From an uncultured Hoeflea sp. (GTDB lineage: Bacteria > Pseudomonadota > Alphaproteobacteria > Rhizobiales > Rhizobiaceae): DNA of 64,000 nucleotides. The notes under the pieces were generated by a model. The model was given only the letters and a program-made list of their open reading frames with translations. It searched no databases and was not told the DNA's origin. The DNA lies in assembly GCF_947501405.1 (NCBI RefSeq), contig NZ_CANMVK010000002.1:558001-622000 (forward strand), read 5' to 3'. This document shows, in pieces, positions 1-8,630 of this stretch; position 1 is the first letter of the stretch, and each line of letters starts with the position of its first letter. The position numbers and the translations under genes were made by a program.

Positions 1-1
1 C

Positions 2-865
2 GACCAGGAAGTGATCGTCACCTCCGGTGCCATCGGCACGCCGAAACTGATGTTGTTGTCAGGCATCGGCCCGGCCGCGCAATTGAGCGAACACGGCATC
101 CCGGTGGTGCGGGATCTGCCGGGCGTCGGTGAAAACCTCAACGATCATTACGGCATCGACATCGTCGCCGAACTGACGGGCCACTACAGCCTCGACAAAT
201 ACAACAAGCCGCATTGGGCGGCCTGGGCCGGTTTGCAATACTACCTGTTCGGTTCGGGTCCCGTGGCCTCAAATGTGGTCGAGGGCGGCGCTTTCTGGTA
301 TGCAGACAAAAGCCTGCCGGTGCCGGACTTGCAGTTTCATTTCCTGGCGGGCGCCGGCGCCGAGGCTGGTGTCCCGAGCGTGTCCAAGGGCAGTTCCGGC
401 ATCACGCTCAATTCCTACACGCTCAGGCCCAAGAGCCGCGGCACGGTGCGGCTGCGCTCGTCCAACCCGGCCGATCTGCCTGTTGTCGATCCGAATTTCC
501 TAGCCGAGCCGGAAGATCTCAAGACCTCCGTCGAGGGTGTCAGGATCAGCCGCGAGATATTTTCCCAGCATTCGCTGCAGAAATACATGCGCGCCATTCG
601 CTTTCCCGATGACAGCGTCAAATCGCAGGCTGAATACGAGGCCTATGCCCGCCAGTATGGCCGCACCTCCTACCACCCCACATGCACCTGCAAGATGGGT
701 GTTGACGAGATGGCGGTGGTCGATCCGAAACTGCGGGTTCACGGCATTGAGGCGCTGCGTATCTGCGACAGCTCGATCATGCCGAGCCTGGTGGGATCGA
801 ACACCAATGCGCCGACAATCATGATTGCCGAAAAAGCCTCGGATTTCATTCGCGGCAACCGCTGA
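2..865 (+). CDS. GMC family oxidoreductase, C-terminal part (5' truncated by window edge)
   Basis: FAD-dependent glucose-methanol-choline oxidoreductase that would oxidise an alcohol to an aldehyde. The reading frame is open from the first bases, so the N-terminal FAD-binding half lies outside the window; a GTG at base 11 is internal, not a start. The C-terminal GMC domain is clear: the segment SYHPTCTCKMG carries the catalytic His, and the ending LRVHGIEALRICDSSIMPS followed by GSNTNAPT carries the usual second active-site Asn and the FAD-contacting signature. It ends facing the convergent aldo/keto reductase across a hairpin terminator. The substrate cannot be told; choline dehydrogenase and related alcohol dehydrogenases share these motifs. 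Family assignment is firm, function is open. Confidence 0.93.
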   Translation, partial: DQEVIVTSGAIGTPKLMLLSGIGPAAQLSEHGIPVVRDLPGVGENLNDHYGIDIVAELTGHYSLDKYNKPHWAAWAGLQYYLFGSGPVASNVVEGGAFWYADKSLPVPDLQFHFLAGAGAEAGVPSVSKGSSGITLNSYTLRPKSRGTVRLRSSNPADLPVVDPNFLAEPEDLKTSVEGVRISREIFSQHSLQKYMRAIRFPDDSVKSQAEYEAYARQYGRTSYHPTCTCKMGVDEMAVVDPKLRVHGIEALRICDSSIMPSLVGSNTNAPTIMIAEKASDFIRGNR

Positions 866-886
866 CCGGCCATCAAATCCATCTGT

Positions 887-911
887 AAAGGACGGCCCCG
901 GGCCGCCCTTT
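887..911. terminator. Bidirectional hairpin between convergent genes
   Basis: A GC-rich inverted repeat (AAAGG/CGGCC arms pairing with GGCCG/CCTTT, one mismatch) sits 22 bases after the GMC stop and 15 bases before the aldo/keto reductase stop. It has A-rich and T-rich ends on either side, as expected for a shared terminator of two converging units. Confidence 0.55.
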
Positions 912-925
912 ATGCGTGACGCGGC

Positions 926-1744
926 TCAGTCGAAATCCGGCGCGAACGGCACCAGATCCTTACCCACGATGCGATAGCCGGTCGCTGTCATGGCATCAAT
1001 CCGCGCCATGTCGATGTTGGACAGGGTGAAATCCATCACATCGAAATTGGCCTCGATGTTTTTGCGCTTGGTCGACATGGTGTTTATCGACACGCCCTTT
1101 TGCAAAATCCAGCGCAGCACGATCTGCGCGGCACTCTTGCCGTAGGCTTCGCCGATTTGGCCGAACAGCGGGTACTCGAACACCTTGCCACGCGCCACCG
1201 AGCAATAGGACGACAGCGGGATGCCGGTCTCCACCGCCGCGGCCAGCAGCTTGTCCTGATTGAGCAGCGGATGAAACTCCACCTGATTGGTGACGATCGG
1301 CGCTTCGATCAGCGCCCTGGCCTCGCGCATCATCTTGACCGTGTAGTTGGACACACCGATGTCCCGGGTCAGGCCCCGGGCCCGCGCCTGGTCCAGCAAT
1401 TTGAGCGACGGTGCGATGTCGCCATCGGCAGGCGGCCAATGCAGCAACAGCACATCCACCTGATCGAGTTGCAGATCTTTGAGACTCTGCTCGACAGAGG
1501 CCAGAAACCGGCTTTCATCGAAATTGGCGACATTGACCTTGGTGGTGACAAACAGCTCTTCGCGTGCCAGGCCGGTCTCCTTCAGCGCGTCGCCGGTGTC
1601 TTTCTCGTTCTCATACATCTGTGCCGTGTCGAAGGCGCGGTAGCCGACTTCCGCAGCAATCAGCATCGCGTCGCGCAGCTCACCGCCCTTGAGCGGATAG
1701 GTGCCGAAACTGCGTTGGTGGGTCTTTTGAAAATATACGCTCAT
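926..1744 (-). CDS. Aldo/keto reductase (272 aa)
   Basis: Cytosolic NADPH-dependent aldehyde/ketone reductase of the AKR superfamily, (beta/alpha)8 barrel. All four catalytic residues are visible: Asp and Tyr in FDTAQMYENE, Lys in FVTTKVN and His in LLLHWPP. The C-terminal half has the cofactor region around STKRKNIEANF. Length is normal for the family. The ATG start has an AGGAGG-type ribosome site just upstream. It is transcribed away from the CoA-transferase operon; the intervening 120 bases hold one copy of the TAACT-N4-AGTTA inverted repeat, so the two units are probably co-regulated. The substrate is unknown; a sugar-derived or short-chain carbonyl is likely from context (inference). 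Confidence 0.93.
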   Translation of the reverse strand: MSVYFQKTHQRSFGTYPLKGGELRDAMLIAAEVGYRAFDTAQMYENEKDTGDALKETGLAREELFVTTKVNVANFDESRFLASVEQSLKDLQLDQVDVLLLHWPPADGDIAPSLKLLDQARARGLTRDIGVSNYTVKMMREARALIEAPIVTNQVEFHPLLNQDKLLAAAVETGIPLSSYCSVARGKVFEYPLFGQIGEAYGKSAAQIVLRWILQKGVSINTMSTKRKNIEANFDVMDFTLSNIDMARIDAMTATGYRIVGKDLVPFAPDFD

Positions 1745-1828
1745 ATATGGTTCCTCCTGCCAGGCGGTTGCATGTCGCCGCCCGGTGAATTTGCGGTCTT
1801 GATCGATGCGTCAAACACTGTCATAAAA

Positions 1829-1842
1829 TAACTGGTTAGTTA
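1829..1842. promoter_or_regulatory. Inverted-repeat operator, copy 1 (TAACT-N4-AGTTA)
   Basis: TAACT and AGTTA arms separated by GGTT lie in the short divergent region between an aldo/keto reductase and the CoA-transferase operon. The same 5-4-5 arrangement recurs at 12255-12268 and, with TAACC as left arm, at 12353-12366. The binding regulator is not identified. Confidence 0.6.
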
Positions 1843-1864
1843 CTTAAATGCAATTGAGGATGTC

Positions 1865-3451
1865 ATGTCAAAAGTCGGAACTGCGGAATTCGCCGCCCGG
1901 GCGATCCCGGATAATGCGACAATCGCGGTCAATTCGTCCAGTGGTCTTTGCTGCCCCGATGCGGTGCTGGCGGCCATCGGAGAACGGTTCGAACGAGACG
2001 GCGCGCCATGCAATCTGACAACCATACACCCCATCGCCGCGGGCGACATGTTCGGCACCAGGGGCGTGGATCACATCGCCCGGCCGGGGCTGCTCAGCCG
2101 TATCATCGGCGGCTCTTATCCCTCGGGGCCAAGCAACGCCGAGCCGCCGCTGATCTGGCAGATGATTACCGCCGATCAGATCGAGGCCTACAACATCCCC
2201 TCAGGCATTGTGTTCGACATCCTGCGCGAGGCTGCGGGAAAACGGCCCGGCGTGCTGACCAAGGTCGGTCTCGATACGTTTGTCGATCCGGATCGCGAAG
2301 GCGGGGCGATGAATGCCGCCGCCGCCAAGAACCCGATCGTCCGGCACATGCAGTTTGAAGGCGAGGACTGGCTCTATTTCCCGGCGATCGCGCCCGATGT
2401 GGCGATCATCCGCGCCACCACCGCCGACGAGAACGGCAATCTGAGTTTCGAGCAGGAGGGCGCCTATCTTGGCGCCATGGAAATGGCGCTGGCCGCCCAC
2501 AACAATGGCGGCACGGTAATCGCCCAGGTCAAGCGCGTCGCTGCGGCCGGGTCGATCCGGCCGCACGATGTGCATGTGCCGGGCATTCTGGTCGACATCG
2601 TGGTTGAGGCGCCCGATCAGTTGCAGACCACGGCCACGCCATATGATCCGGCCATCTCCGGTGAGGTCACGCGTGCGCTATCATCATTCAGCAATGCCGA
2701 GTTCAACGCCGGCAAGGTGATCGCGCGCCGCGTCGCCCAGGAGCTGCATGCCGGCTGGGCGGTCAATATCGGTTTCGGCATCTCCGCCAATGTGCCGCGC
2801 ATTCTGGTCGAGGAGGACCTGCATGGCGCGGTGACCTGGGTGATTGAACAGGGCGCTGTCGGCGGCATCCCGCTGCTTGATTTCAAGTTCGGCTGCTCCG
2901 CCAATGCCGAGGCTTTCGTACCCTCGCCACACCAGTTCTGCTACTTTCAGGCCGCGGGTTTTGACGCCTCGCTGCTTTCCTTCCTGGAAGTCGGCCGCGA
3001 CGGATCGGTCAACGTCTCACGGCTGCCTGCAATCCCCCATCGCACCGCCGGTGCCGGCGGCTTTGTCGACATCACCGCCCGGGCGCGCAAAATTGTTTTT
3101 TCTGGAAATTTCAACGCCGGCGCGCGAATGTCTATCGTCGATGGCCAGTTGCGGATCGACCGCGAGGGCAAGACAGCCAAATTCGTCGAGGAGGTCAACC
3201 AGGTGTCGTTTTCCGGCAAACGCGCTCAGCAGCAAAACCAGGATGTCACCTATGTGACCGAGCGCTGTGCCATCCGGCTGATCGAGGGGAGGCTGGTCGT
3301 CACCGAAATCGCCCCGGGCCTCGACCTGAAACGCGACGTGCTTGACCAGACGGCGGGAACGCTTGCCGTATCCGATGATCTCAAGATCATGGATGATGCG
3401 CTGTTCCGCCCCGAACCCTTCGGACTGCGACTGGGGAGCGGCCATGGCTGA
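1865..3451 (+). CDS. Acyl-CoA:acetate/3-ketoacid CoA-transferase family protein (528 aa)
   Basis: Class I CoA-transferase with both subunits joined in one chain, like propionate CoA-transferase and YdiF. It moves CoA from a donor acyl-CoA to a free carboxylic acid through a glutamyl-CoA thioester. The active-site Glu is residue 328 in VIEQGAVGGIPL, which matches the E-x-G-x-x-GG motif of the family. The N-terminal half corresponds to the alpha subunit and the C-terminal half, from about residue 290, to the beta subunit. The start ATG follows GAGGA at a normal distance. It is the first gene of a four-gene operon and overlaps the enoyl-CoA hydratase start by eight bases. It would activate the organic acid degraded by the downstream enzymes; the acid is not known. 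Confidence 0.92.
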   Translation: MSKVGTAEFAARAIPDNATIAVNSSSGLCCPDAVLAAIGERFERDGAPCNLTTIHPIAAGDMFGTRGVDHIARPGLLSRIIGGSYPSGPSNAEPPLIWQMITADQIEAYNIPSGIVFDILREAAGKRPGVLTKVGLDTFVDPDREGGAMNAAAAKNPIVRHMQFEGEDWLYFPAIAPDVAIIRATTADENGNLSFEQEGAYLGAMEMALAAHNNGGTVIAQVKRVAAAGSIRPHDVHVPGILVDIVVEAPDQLQTTATPYDPAISGEVTRALSSFSNAEFNAGKVIARRVAQELHAGWAVNIGFGISANVPRILVEEDLHGAVTWVIEQGAVGGIPLLDFKFGCSANAEAFVPSPHQFCYFQAAGFDASLLSFLEVGRDGSVNVSRLPAIPHRTAGAGGFVDITARARKIVFSGNFNAGARMSIVDGQLRIDREGKTAKFVEEVNQVSFSGKRAQQQNQDVTYVTERCAIRLIEGRLVVTEIAPGLDLKRDVLDQTAGTLAVSDDLKIMDDALFRPEPFGLRLGSGHG

Positions 3452-4220
3452 CGACAGTCGCATCAGGCTTACCGTTACCGACCAGATCGGACATCTGCTG
3501 ATCGATCGTCCCGACCGGCTCAACGCACTCGATGCCGCAATGGTCGATGAGCTTGGCGCGCTCTGCGCCGCGATCGACCGGCGCGACGACATTGCCGTTG
3601 TGGTGTTGTCGGGTGAGGGTAGGGGGTTCTGCGCCGGCGGTGACATTGAGGCCTGGAGCGCTGAAACCCCGCGGCAATTCGGGCAGGGTTGGGTTCGCGA
3701 CGGTCACCGGGTGTTCGATGCGCTCGCCCGTCTCCGTCAGCCGGTGATCGCGGTCATTGACGGCCATGCATTGGGTGGTGGGCTTGAGCTGGCGGCCTGC
3801 GCTGACTACCGGATCGCCGAGAGCCACATCCGGATCGGCCAGCCCGAAACCGGCCTCGGCATCATTCCCGGCTGGTCGGGCACTCAGCGCGCAGTGCGGC
3901 GCTTCGGAGCCCAGGCGGTGCGCCGCATGGCTCTGTTCGGTGTCATCTATACCGCCGAAGAAGCGCTGCGCGAGGGACTGGTGGACCAGATCGCCGAGAC
4001 TGGCGAGGGACTTGAAGCCGGTCTTGAGTGCGCGCGCGCGCTGATGCGCCGGGGGCCGGAAGCCACCGAACTCACCAAGATGCTGATCAACGCTGCCGAG
4101 GGAGAAGAGGTCGAGCGCGTGCTCGAAGCCTTCGCCGGGCGCATTGCCGCGGGAAGCGACGACCTCAGGGAAGGTCTGGCGGCCTTCCGCGAAAAACGCA
4201 AACCCGGCTTTCGCCGGTAA
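3444..4220 (+). CDS. Enoyl-CoA hydratase/isomerase (crotonase) family protein (258 aa)
   Basis: Crotonase-fold enzyme that hydrates a 2-enoyl-CoA. The oxyanion-hole segments GRGFCAGGDIEAW and DGHALGGGLELAACAD are present, and both catalytic glutamates of true hydratases are kept: Glu115 in GLELAAC and Glu135 in GQPETGLGIIPG. The ATG chosen overlaps the end of the CoA-transferase gene, which is usual for a coupled operon and gives the standard crotonase length; an in-frame start further upstream would add an unrelated basic leader read from the CoA-transferase coding sequence. It lies between the CoA-transferase and the Dabb gene. Exact substrate unknown. Confidence 0.94.
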   Translation: MADDSRIRLTVTDQIGHLLIDRPDRLNALDAAMVDELGALCAAIDRRDDIAVVVLSGEGRGFCAGGDIEAWSAETPRQFGQGWVRDGHRVFDALARLRQPVIAVIDGHALGGGLELAACADYRIAESHIRIGQPETGLGIIPGWSGTQRAVRRFGAQAVRRMALFGVIYTAEEALREGLVDQIAETGEGLEAGLECARALMRRGPEATELTKMLINAAEGEEVERVLEAFAGRIAAGSDDLREGLAAFREKRKPGFRR

Positions 4221-4287
4221 GCGGTTTCAACAAGCTCATCACGGCGCACCGCCGCTCCACACGCCAATCTTAAACAAGGGAAACATC

Positions 4288-4599
4288 ATGATCCGCCATC
4301 TCGTTCATCTGCGGTTCGCCAAGGCCAATTCTGAAGCCGACAAGCAGGCGCTCTATGATCAGCTTGCAAGCCTTTCCGGTCACATTGACGGCATTCTCGA
4401 TTTCCAGCATCGCCGCAATGTCAGTGTGGAAACCCCGCTGGTGCGCGGTTTCGACGACATGTTCTGGTTTGACTTCGCCGACCTGTCGGTCCGTGATACC
4501 TATCTCGAAGACAGTGTCCACAAGGCGATCGGTGCGCAGATCGTCGCGAAACTCGAAGGCGGCGCGGACGGCGTGTTCGTGTGCGATATTGACGTGTGA
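4288..4599 (+). CDS. Dabb (stress-responsive alpha/beta-barrel) domain protein (103 aa)
   Basis: Small ferredoxin-like dimeric barrel protein beginning [11 protein letters not shown], the typical Dabb opening strand, with a central [21 protein letters not shown] segment. The family is found in stress proteins and as small enzymes or partners in catabolic operons (for example cyclases and decarboxylases); no catalytic residue can be assigned here. An AAGGGA ribosome site precedes the ATG. It lies 67 bases after the enoyl-CoA hydratase and its stop codon overlaps the GTG of the glycerate kinase, so it is translated with the catabolic enzymes and probably acts in the same pathway (inference). 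Confidence 0.88.
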   Translation: MIRHLVHLRFAKANSEADKQALYDQLASLSGHIDGILDFQHRRNVSVETPLVRGFDDMFWFDFADLSVRDTYLEDSVHKAIGAQIVAKLEGGADGVFVCDIDV

Positions 4600-5891
4600 T
4601 TGATCCCCGTAAACGTGATTTTCTGGCAGGCCTCTTTCACGCCGCGGTGCTGCGCGCGGACCCAAAGCGCGCGCTTGCCGATTGCCTGCCCGAGCGCCCC
4701 GTTGGCAAGACCGTCATCGTCGGGGCGGGCAAGGGCGCGGCGCAACTCGCGGCGGCCTTTGAAGAGCTTTGGGATGGACCGCTGACGGGAACCGTCGTCA
4801 CCCGTTACGGCTACGCCACGCCCTGCAAGACGATCAAGGTGCTTGAAGCCAGCCATCCGGTGCCCGACGCTGCCGGGCTGGCCGCGACGGAGGCGCAGTT
4901 TGAAACGGTGTCCGGGCTCTCCGAAGACGATCTTGTTGTGGCGCTGATCTGCGGCGGCGGCTCGGCGCTGTTGCCCGCGCCGCCCGAAGGGCTGACACTC
5001 GAGGATGAACAGCAGCTCAATCGGATGCTGCTTGCATCCGGTGCGCCGATCGGGGTCATGAACGCCATCCGAAAACACGCAAGCCGCATCAAGGGCGGCC
5101 GTTTGGCAGCCGCTGCTTGGCCCGCAAAGGTGGTGTCGCTGGTGGTCTCGGATGTGCCGGGCGACGAGGCCTGCCAGGTGGCGTCGGGACCGTCCGTCGC
5201 CGATGCGGTCAGCCTGTCCGATGTTCGCTCGATGGTGGCTTCTCGCCATATCGCCTTGCCCGGAAGCATTGCCGCGCATCTCGACTCCGGCCGCGATTTG
5301 CCGCCGCGCCCCGATGACCCGGTCTTTGCCCGCAACGAGGTCCATGTCATCGCTTCGGCTCGCCTGTCGCTGGAAGCGGCAGCCGAACTGGCCAGACGCG
5401 CAGGCGTCGAGGCGGTGATCCTCTCCGATGCGATGGAGGGCGAAGCCCGCGATGTCGGACTGGTGCATGCGGCCATCGCCCGCGAGGTGGCGTCCCGCGA
5501 CCGGCCCTTCGCCAAGCCGGTGGTGATCCTGTCGGGCGGGGAGACCACGGTGACCTTGCGCGCCAGCGACGGCAAATTCGGCAAGGGCGGCCGCAACACC
5601 GAGTTCCTGCTGTCGCTGGCCGCGGCCATTGACGGTGATCAGGCAATCACTGCGCTCGCCGCAGACACCGATGGCATCGACGGCAGCCAGGACAATGCCG
5701 GAGCGTTTGCCGACACAACCACGGCTGAGCGTCTCCGCGCTGCCGGGCTCGATGCGCAGGCGTCCCTTTCCGTCAACGACGCCTGGACGGCGTTTGACGC
5801 CATCGGCGACCTGTTCGTGATCGGACCGACCGGAACCAACGTCAACGATTTCCGGGCGATTCTGGTCGGCGAACTGCCCGACGCCGGTTGA
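4596..5891 (+). CDS. Glycerate kinase, MOFRL family (431 aa)
   Basis: ATP-dependent glycerate 2-kinase of the TtuD/GckA type, converting D-glycerate to 2-phosphoglycerate and so feeding lower glycolysis. The N-terminal domain shows the conserved [12 protein letters not shown] with the catalytic Lys, then SHPVPD and [12 protein letters not shown]; the C-terminal MOFRL domain shows [32 protein letters not shown] and the closing [10 protein letters not shown]. It starts with GTG in a GTGA overlap with the Dabb stop. Its presence as the last gene suggests that the pathway served by this operon releases glycerate or a hydroxypyruvate-type C3 unit (inference). Confidence 0.93.
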   Translation: MIDPRKRDFLAGLFHAAVLRADPKRALADCLPERPVGKTVIVGAGKGAAQLAAAFEELWDGPLTGTVVTRYGYATPCKTIKVLEASHPVPDAAGLAATEAQFETVSGLSEDDLVVALICGGGSALLPAPPEGLTLEDEQQLNRMLLASGAPIGVMNAIRKHASRIKGGRLAAAAWPAKVVSLVVSDVPGDEACQVASGPSVADAVSLSDVRSMVASRHIALPGSIAAHLDSGRDLPPRPDDPVFARNEVHVIASARLSLEAAAELARRAGVEAVILSDAMEGEARDVGLVHAAIAREVASRDRPFAKPVVILSGGETTVTLRASDGKFGKGGRNTEFLLSLAAAIDGDQAITALAADTDGIDGSQDNAGAFADTTTAERLRAAGLDAQASLSVNDAWTAFDAIGDLFVIGPTGTNVNDFRAILVGELPDAG

Positions 5892-6078
5892 ATTGCCGGT
5901 TCACGTTTTCAGGCCCGAGAGTTCCCCGGCACCCCGCTGATTGGCGAAGCGGGTTCCCAAGGCCTTTTCATCTGGAGCCGAGTGGCTGTTTTTGCGCCCA
6001 GCTTGATGCTTGCAAACGGATGGGTTAGCGTTTCGTGCTGGCGGACGTGGTCCGCAATTCCCAAAAACGGGGGCTCTC

Positions 6079-7014
6079 ATGCAAGCGCTCAGCCGGATCA
6101 TGACGGAACCGATTCCGATCGAGACACTGCGCGATGACATTCGGCAGATTTGCGGGGCCTTCGAGATTGAACCCGGGACGCTCAGGGGCCCGTCGCACGG
6201 GTTGGCGCGGAAAAGCAGCATGGGCGGGTTCGATATCGCGCTTGTGTCGCTGGACGCCAAGACGGCCGAACGAACCCGCACCTGCATCCGGCGCGATCCT
6301 GGCGAGTATTTCTTCCTGCTGGTGCAGGATTTCGGTCAATGCGTGGTGCATCAAAATGGCGCCGCGACCCTGCTGGGCCCGGGTGACATGTTTGTGGTTG
6401 ATGCGACCCATCCGTCGAGTTTCGTCTACAATGGGCAGCTTGCGCATCAGATTTCCGTGCATTTGCCGCGAGACGAGATTCTCGGCCGGTTCGGCGCGGC
6501 CTGCAACGGAGGCGTGACGATCGACCGCGCCGATCCGCTATGGGTGGCGATGCGGGCGGTGCTGGCCAAGATGCTGCACGCGCCTCCGGAAGCCGGATTG
6601 CAGCTCAGTGAGGTGTTTTATGGGCTGATGGGCGCCTATTTCCAGGAACGCCGCAGCCAGACCGCCGATCCGCGGGGCCTGTTTGTCGACCGCGCGCTTC
6701 GGCTTATCGCGCAGCATTATCGCGATCCGGAATTCGGACCCCGTGCACTGGCCGAGCATCTGGGTGTATCGCTGCGCAGCCTGCAGCGGAATTTCGAAAT
6801 ACTCGGAGAGACGCCCGGTCAGCGTCTGGTCGACACCCGTCTGGCGCAGGCCCATGCCGAGCTGTCCAATGCGCGGCCGGAGACATCGGTTGCCGACCGT
6901 GCCTATGCCTGCGGCTTCAACGACCTGTCGCATTTCTATCGTGCATTCAGACGGCGCTACGGTGTGACCCCGGGCGACATCATGGCGCGGTCGCCTGGCG
7001 TGATCGTCCAATAG
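6079..7014 (+). CDS. AraC family transcriptional regulator, FeaR-like (311 aa)
   Basis: Two-domain activator: an N-terminal AraC_binding_2-type effector domain (about residues 20-190) and a C-terminal pair of helix-turn-helix motifs (about 205-305), with AEHLGVSLRSLQRNFE as the first and VADRAYACGFNDLSHFYRAF as the second, ending RYGVTPGD. Domain layout and context (directly ahead of an aldehyde dehydrogenase and a copper amine oxidase) match FeaR, the activator of the feaB/tynA phenylethylamine genes of E. coli. The start chosen is the ATG after a G-rich ribosome site; an upstream in-frame ATG would add 23 non-conserved residues. It probably senses an amine or its aldehyde product (inference). 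Confidence 0.9.
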   Translation: MQALSRIMTEPIPIETLRDDIRQICGAFEIEPGTLRGPSHGLARKSSMGGFDIALVSLDAKTAERTRTCIRRDPGEYFFLLVQDFGQCVVHQNGAATLLGPGDMFVVDATHPSSFVYNGQLAHQISVHLPRDEILGRFGAACNGGVTIDRADPLWVAMRAVLAKMLHAPPEAGLQLSEVFYGLMGAYFQERRSQTADPRGLFVDRALRLIAQHYRDPEFGPRALAEHLGVSLRSLQRNFEILGETPGQRLVDTRLAQAHAELSNARPETSVADRAYACGFNDLSHFYRAFRRRYGVTPGDIMARSPGVIVQ

Positions 7015-7075
7015 CGCTGTCGCTTTCCTCCAAGAAGCGCACGTCACAACTCCCTATCCTGCCATTGAGGAACCC

Positions 7076-7094
7076 AACCGGCCTACGTCCGGTT
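7076..7094. promoter_or_regulatory. Small hairpin just upstream of the aldehyde dehydrogenase ribosome site
   Basis: Perfect AACCGG/CCGGTT inverted repeat with a 7-base loop, ending ten bases before the GGGAGGA ribosome site of the aldehyde dehydrogenase. It could be a weak terminator after the regulator gene or an activator/RNA structure in the leader; nothing in the sequence decides. Confidence 0.3.
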
Positions 7095-7114
7095 GCGGCA
7101 CGAGGGAGGATATA

Positions 7115-8533
7115 GTGGAAGACCAGATTGATACGATTGCCCTGACGATCGGGGGCCGGAGTGTGGCCACCGCTCAGCGCTTTGATGTGCCCAATCCCGC
7201 CACCGGCGGCCTTGCCGGTACGGCTCCGGATGTCGGGCAGAGCGAGCTTGATCAGGCCGTTGCCGCCGCACGCGCTGCATTTGCAGAGTGGTCCGCAAAG
7301 CCGGATGCGGAATTGCAGGCCGCCTGCAATGCGGTCGCCGACACGCTTGAAGCGCATGCCGAGGAACTGGCGCAGCTGATCACGGCCGAGCAGGGCAAAC
7401 CGCTTGGCGGCATCGGCTCGCGCTGGGAAGTGGGCGGCGCGGTGGCTTGGGCACGCTACACCGCCGGCCTGTCGCTGCCGATGCAGGTCTTGCAGGACAG
7501 CAATGAAGGCCGGGTCGAGATGTACCGCAAACCGCTTGGCGTTGTGGGCTCGATTACGCCCTGGAATTTTCCGGTGCTGATTGCCGTCTGGCACATTCTG
7601 CCCGCTCTGCGCACAGGCAACACGGTGGTCTCCAAACCCTCGCCGATGACGCCGCTGGCGTCGCTGCGGATGATCGAGCTGATGAATGAGGTATTGCCCG
7701 CGGGCGTGGTCAACTCCGTTAGTTGCGCGGATACGGATATCAACATGGGCGCGGCCATGTCGGCCCATGAGGGCATTGCCAAGATCGTGTTCACCGGATC
7801 CTGCGGCACCGGCCAGAAAGTCATGCAATCCTCCGCCGAGACCATGAAACGGCTGACGCTGGAAATGGGCGGCAATGATGCCGGAATCGTGCTGCCCGAT
7901 GCCGATCCCGAAAAGATCGCCGAGGGGCTGTTCTGGGGCGCGTTCATCAACAATGGTCAGACCTGTGCTGCGATGAAGCGGCTTTACGTCCACGACAGCA
8001 TCCACGACGCGGTTTGTGACGCGCTTGTCGCCTATGCAAGCAACATCAAGGTCGGTGAGGGCACAAGCGATGACAGCGTGCTCGGCCCGGTGCAGAACAG
8101 AATGCAGTTCGACAAGGTCTCGCGGCTGGTCGCCCAGGCCCGCGACAAGGGGCAGGTATTGCTGGGCGGCGGTCCGGGCGAGGGGCTGTTCTTTCCGCCG
8201 ACGATCATTGCCGGACTGGAAGCCGACGATCCGCTGGTCTGCGAGGAACAGTTTGGTCCGGCGTTGCCGATTATTCGCTATCATGACGTCGAAGACGCGC
8301 TGGCCCAGGCCAATGCGCTGGACATCGGGCTCGGCGGGTCTGTCTGGTCGCAGGACACCGAGAAGGCCAAGCAGATCGCCAGGCGCATGGAGTGCGGATC
8401 CGTCTGGATCAACAGCCACGGCATGATCCAGCCCAACGCTCCATTTGGCGGTGTCAAGAAATCGGGCTTCGGGATCGAATTCGGCGAGGAGGGGCTGAAG
8501 GAGTACACCGACATCCAGGTGATGTTCGCCTAA
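7115..8533 (+). CDS. NAD(P)-dependent aldehyde dehydrogenase (472 aa)
   Basis: Cytosolic ALDH-superfamily enzyme oxidising an aldehyde to its acid. The cofactor site ITPWNFPVLIAVW, the catalytic general base Glu250 in LEMGGNDAGIV and the nucleophile Cys284 in NNGQTCAAMKR are all present, as are EEQFGPALP and the C-terminal PFGGVKKSGFG signature. It starts at GTG seven to ten bases after a strong GGGAGGA. It sits between the FeaR-like regulator and the copper amine oxidase, so the natural substrate is probably the aldehyde released by the oxidase, as FeaB does for phenylacetaldehyde in E. coli. The specific amine is not known. Confidence 0.94.
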   Translation: MEDQIDTIALTIGGRSVATAQRFDVPNPATGGLAGTAPDVGQSELDQAVAAARAAFAEWSAKPDAELQAACNAVADTLEAHAEELAQLITAEQGKPLGGIGSRWEVGGAVAWARYTAGLSLPMQVLQDSNEGRVEMYRKPLGVVGSITPWNFPVLIAVWHILPALRTGNTVVSKPSPMTPLASLRMIELMNEVLPAGVVNSVSCADTDINMGAAMSAHEGIAKIVFTGSCGTGQKVMQSSAETMKRLTLEMGGNDAGIVLPDADPEKIAEGLFWGAFINNGQTCAAMKRLYVHDSIHDAVCDALVAYASNIKVGEGTSDDSVLGPVQNRMQFDKVSRLVAQARDKGQVLLGGGPGEGLFFPPTIIAGLEADDPLVCEEQFGPALPIIRYHDVEDALAQANALDIGLGGSVWSQDTEKAKQIARRMECGSVWINSHGMIQPNAPFGGVKKSGFGIEFGEEGLKEYTDIQVMFA

Positions 8534-8630
8534 TCATCATCGCCCGGACGATCCGGCAGGGTGACGGCGAGAGGGCCGAAATCCCGGTCGGTCACCGGGC
8601 GGCAAGACTGAAACACAGGAGGAGATCGAC

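Noticed and set aside
6980-8419. Minus-strand open frame of 479 codons
   Set aside because: Antisense to the aldehyde dehydrogenase, which has all catalytic residues.
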